From positions 124,001-188,000 of the forward strand of contig JAEBUN010000030.1 in NCBI GenBank assembly GCA_023014365.1: a DNA stretch of 64,000 nt, given 5' to 3'. The position numbers and the translations under genes were made by a program. This DNA comes from Lepiota brunneoincarnata. Taxonomy: Eukaryota > Basidiomycota > Agaricomycetes > Agaricales > Agaricaceae. Of this stretch, positions 62,243 through 64,000 are shown piece by piece. The notes below the pieces were generated by a model. It saw only the letters and a program-made list of their open reading frames with translations, made no database searches and was not told the DNA's origin. The stretch's first letter is position 1. Each line of letters opens with the position of its first letter.

Positions 62243-64000
62243 ATGGGGAAAAAGAGAAAGCTGTCCAATTCTTCCAGAGCGAAGAAGCTCAACATCCTAG
62301 GGCTTTCTTTCCAGAGTCGGCTCGAACGTACAGGGATGCTTAGGGACATCGATAAGGCGATCAAGAATCAGCAGCAAGCTGTATCGCTCATACCGTATGG
62401 ACATGCCAGTAAGCCAGAGTGGCTCAATGCGCTTGGGACCTCCCTACAGACTCGGTTTGACCAATCAGAGTTGCTTAGCGATGTTGACGAGGCGATCAAG
62501 AATCTACGACAATCGGTGTCGCTCACTCCAAATGGGCATCCTGATAAACCAAAGCGGCTCAACGACCTTGGGAGTTCCTTACAGAGCCGTTACGACCACA
62601 CAAAATTGCTCAGTGACATTGAGGAGGCAGTCGAGAACCAACATCAGGCGGTATCGCTCACCCCAGATGGACACGCAGACAAAGCGGAGTGGCTCGATAA
62701 CCTTGGGGTTTCCTTGCAGTTCCAGCTTGATCATACAGGAGCGCTCGGCGACATTGAAGAGGCAATCAAGAAACACCAGCAGGCTCTTTCCCTCATCCCT
62801 GACGGGGATCCCGACAAGCCATTCTCGCTTAACAACCCCGGGGCCTCCTTCCAGCTTCGTTTCGAGCGTATGAGGATGCTCAGTGACCTCGAGGAGGCAA
62901 TCAAGTATAAACTGCAAGCTGTATTGCTCACTCCAGATGAAGACCCTGACAGAGCGGCACGGCTCAGCCGCCTCGGTAATTCCTGCTGACATTGAGGAGG
63001 CAATCAAGAGCCAACAACAGGCCGTGTCGCTCACCCCTGATGAGGATGGTGACAAACCGAATTGGCTCAACAACCTCGGGAATTCTTTCTCGAGTCGGTT
63101 TGAGAAAATGGGATCACTCAGTGATCTCGAGGAGGCAATCAAGTGCAATCAGCAGGCCGTGTTACTCACCCCAGATGGACATCACGACAAACCAACGTGG
63201 CTCAGCAATCTTGGGATTTCCCTGCGGACCCGGGCTGAGCACACAGGAATGTTTATCGACATTGAGGAGGCAATCGACAATCAACGGCAGGCCGTATCGC
63301 TCACCCCAGATGGGCACGCTGGTAAACCACTATTCCTCGACAACCTTGCAGTTTCCTTACAGCATCGATTTCTGCGTACAGGCATACTCAGTGACATCGA
63401 GGAGGCGATCAAGAACCAACAGACTGCTTTGTTGCTCACTTCAAATGAGCACGCTGATAAGCCAAGGTGGCTCAATAATCTTGGTATTTCCTTCCAGCAC
63501 CGTTATGAGCATACAGGGATGCCCAGTGACCTTGAAGAGGCGATTAAAGCTAAAGAGGAGGCAGTTTTGCTCACCCTAGATGAAGATCCCGACAAGCCAG
63601 CGCGACTCAGCAACCTTGGGAACTCACTTGGGAGTCGCTTCCAGTTCATGGGTATGCTTAGTGATATTGAGGCGGCAATCAAGAATCATGAGCGAGCCGT
63701 TTCGCTTACTCCAGATGGACATCCAGACAGGTCGAAGTGGTTGAACAACCTCAGGAATTCCTTTGCAAGTCGGTTTGGGAGTACGCGAGCACTCGATGAT
63801 CTAGAGGAGGCGATCAAGAATAATCGGCGGGCCGTGTTGCTCACCCCAGATGGGCTTGTCTACAAGTCAACATGGCTCAAAAACCTCGGAGTCTCCCTCG
63901 AGAGTCGAATTCAATATACGGGAAAACCTAGCGACCTCGACGAGGCAATTTCTATCCAACAGCAGGCAGTACTGCTTACCCCAGATGGACATTTGGAAAG
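62243..64000 (+). CDS. tandem TPR-like repeat protein (CHAT-associated type), partial, one break
   Basis: After MGKKRKLSNSSRAKK the sequence is a run of 45-residue (135-bp) repeats of the type AVSLTPDGHADKAEWLDNLG then SLQxRxxxTGxLxDIEEAIKxxQQ. About 13 copies are visible before the window ends. In agaricomycetes such arrays usually precede a C-terminal CHAT (caspase-like) protease domain, which would lie beyond 64,000; that is expectation, not observed. At 62,978-62,990 the sixth repeat is cut after LSRLGNS, part of the unit (about 11 codons) is missing, and the frame changes, so the direct frame stops at 62,987-62,989 while the repeats go on in the next frame. An unequal-crossover deletion is the simplest explanation. 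The gene may be a pseudogene or a short and a long part may be separately used. Confidence 0.72.

Noticed and set aside
62978..63000. Very short intron explaining the TPR frame change
   Set aside because: GTAATTCCTGCTGACATTGAG is only 21 nt and consumes conserved repeat residues; a partial-unit deletion is simpler.

Overview
The window comes from a filamentous basidiomycete, most likely an agaricomycete. The evidence is dense 49-80 nt GT-AG introns, a class I hydrophobin-like gene, a DUF6534-type multipass protein, a DUF3433-like membrane protein, clusters of F-box/leucine-rich proteins, and a TPR array of the kind often fused to CHAT domains in mushrooms. Exon structures were worked out by hand from splice sites, reading-frame continuity and remembered family patterns. 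No alignment or database search was run.

Layout. 0.1-1.3 kb: uncharacterised basic, Pro/Ser-rich protein (+). 2.5-5.3 kb: DUF3433-like membrane-protein gene with lesions (+). 6.1-8.2 kb: DUF6534-like gene (-). 9.9-10.7 kb: hemerythrin-like (HHE) gene (-). 11.4-12.4 kb: short pogo/Fot1-like DNA transposon with 27-bp inverted repeats between TA dinucleotides. 12.8-13.7 kb: OPI3-like phospholipid methyltransferase (+). 13.9-15.0 kb: decayed copy of the COQ8/ABC1 kinase gene, whose intact copy lies at 16.6-18.9 kb (-). 19.7-25.5 kb: two tandem FAD monooxygenase genes (+). 26.0-29.0 kb: secreted GH1 beta-glucosidase (+). 29.4-32.3 kb: two tandem short-chain dehydrogenases (+). 32.4-34.4 kb: mitochondrial dihydrolipoyl dehydrogenase (-). 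34.7-35.4 kb: KNH/Kre9-like cell-surface protein (-). 36.5-46.0 kb: a tandemly duplicated module of an aminoglycoside-phosphotransferase-like (APH) kinase plus F-box genes, several broken or mosaic. 46.3-49.3 kb: two more F-box genes (-). 49.6-52.6 kb: AGC/DMPK-like protein kinase (-). 53.0-55.0 kb: ARO8-like aminotransferase (-). 55.4-58.9 kb: chromodomain/coiled-coil/zinc-finger protein (+). 58.9 kb: tRNA-His with a 10-nt intron. 59.4-59.9 kb: hydrophobin (-). 60.9-61.3 kb: possible DUF7770 gene (-). 62.2 kb to the end: tandem 45-residue TPR repeats (+), running off the window.

Two themes stand out. First, local duplication followed by decay: the COQ8, monooxygenase, SDR, APH and F-box loci all exist as pairs or groups, usually with one damaged member. 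Second, many otherwise well-conserved exons are broken by a single extra base. These +1 events are found in seven genes but not in LPD1, COQ8, HHE, the two SDRs, the hydrophobin or the chromodomain gene. They may be real decay or insertion errors in the assembly; the sequence alone cannot decide. The monooxygenases, glucosidase and SDRs are neighbours on one strand, but I see no strong evidence that they form a pathway.
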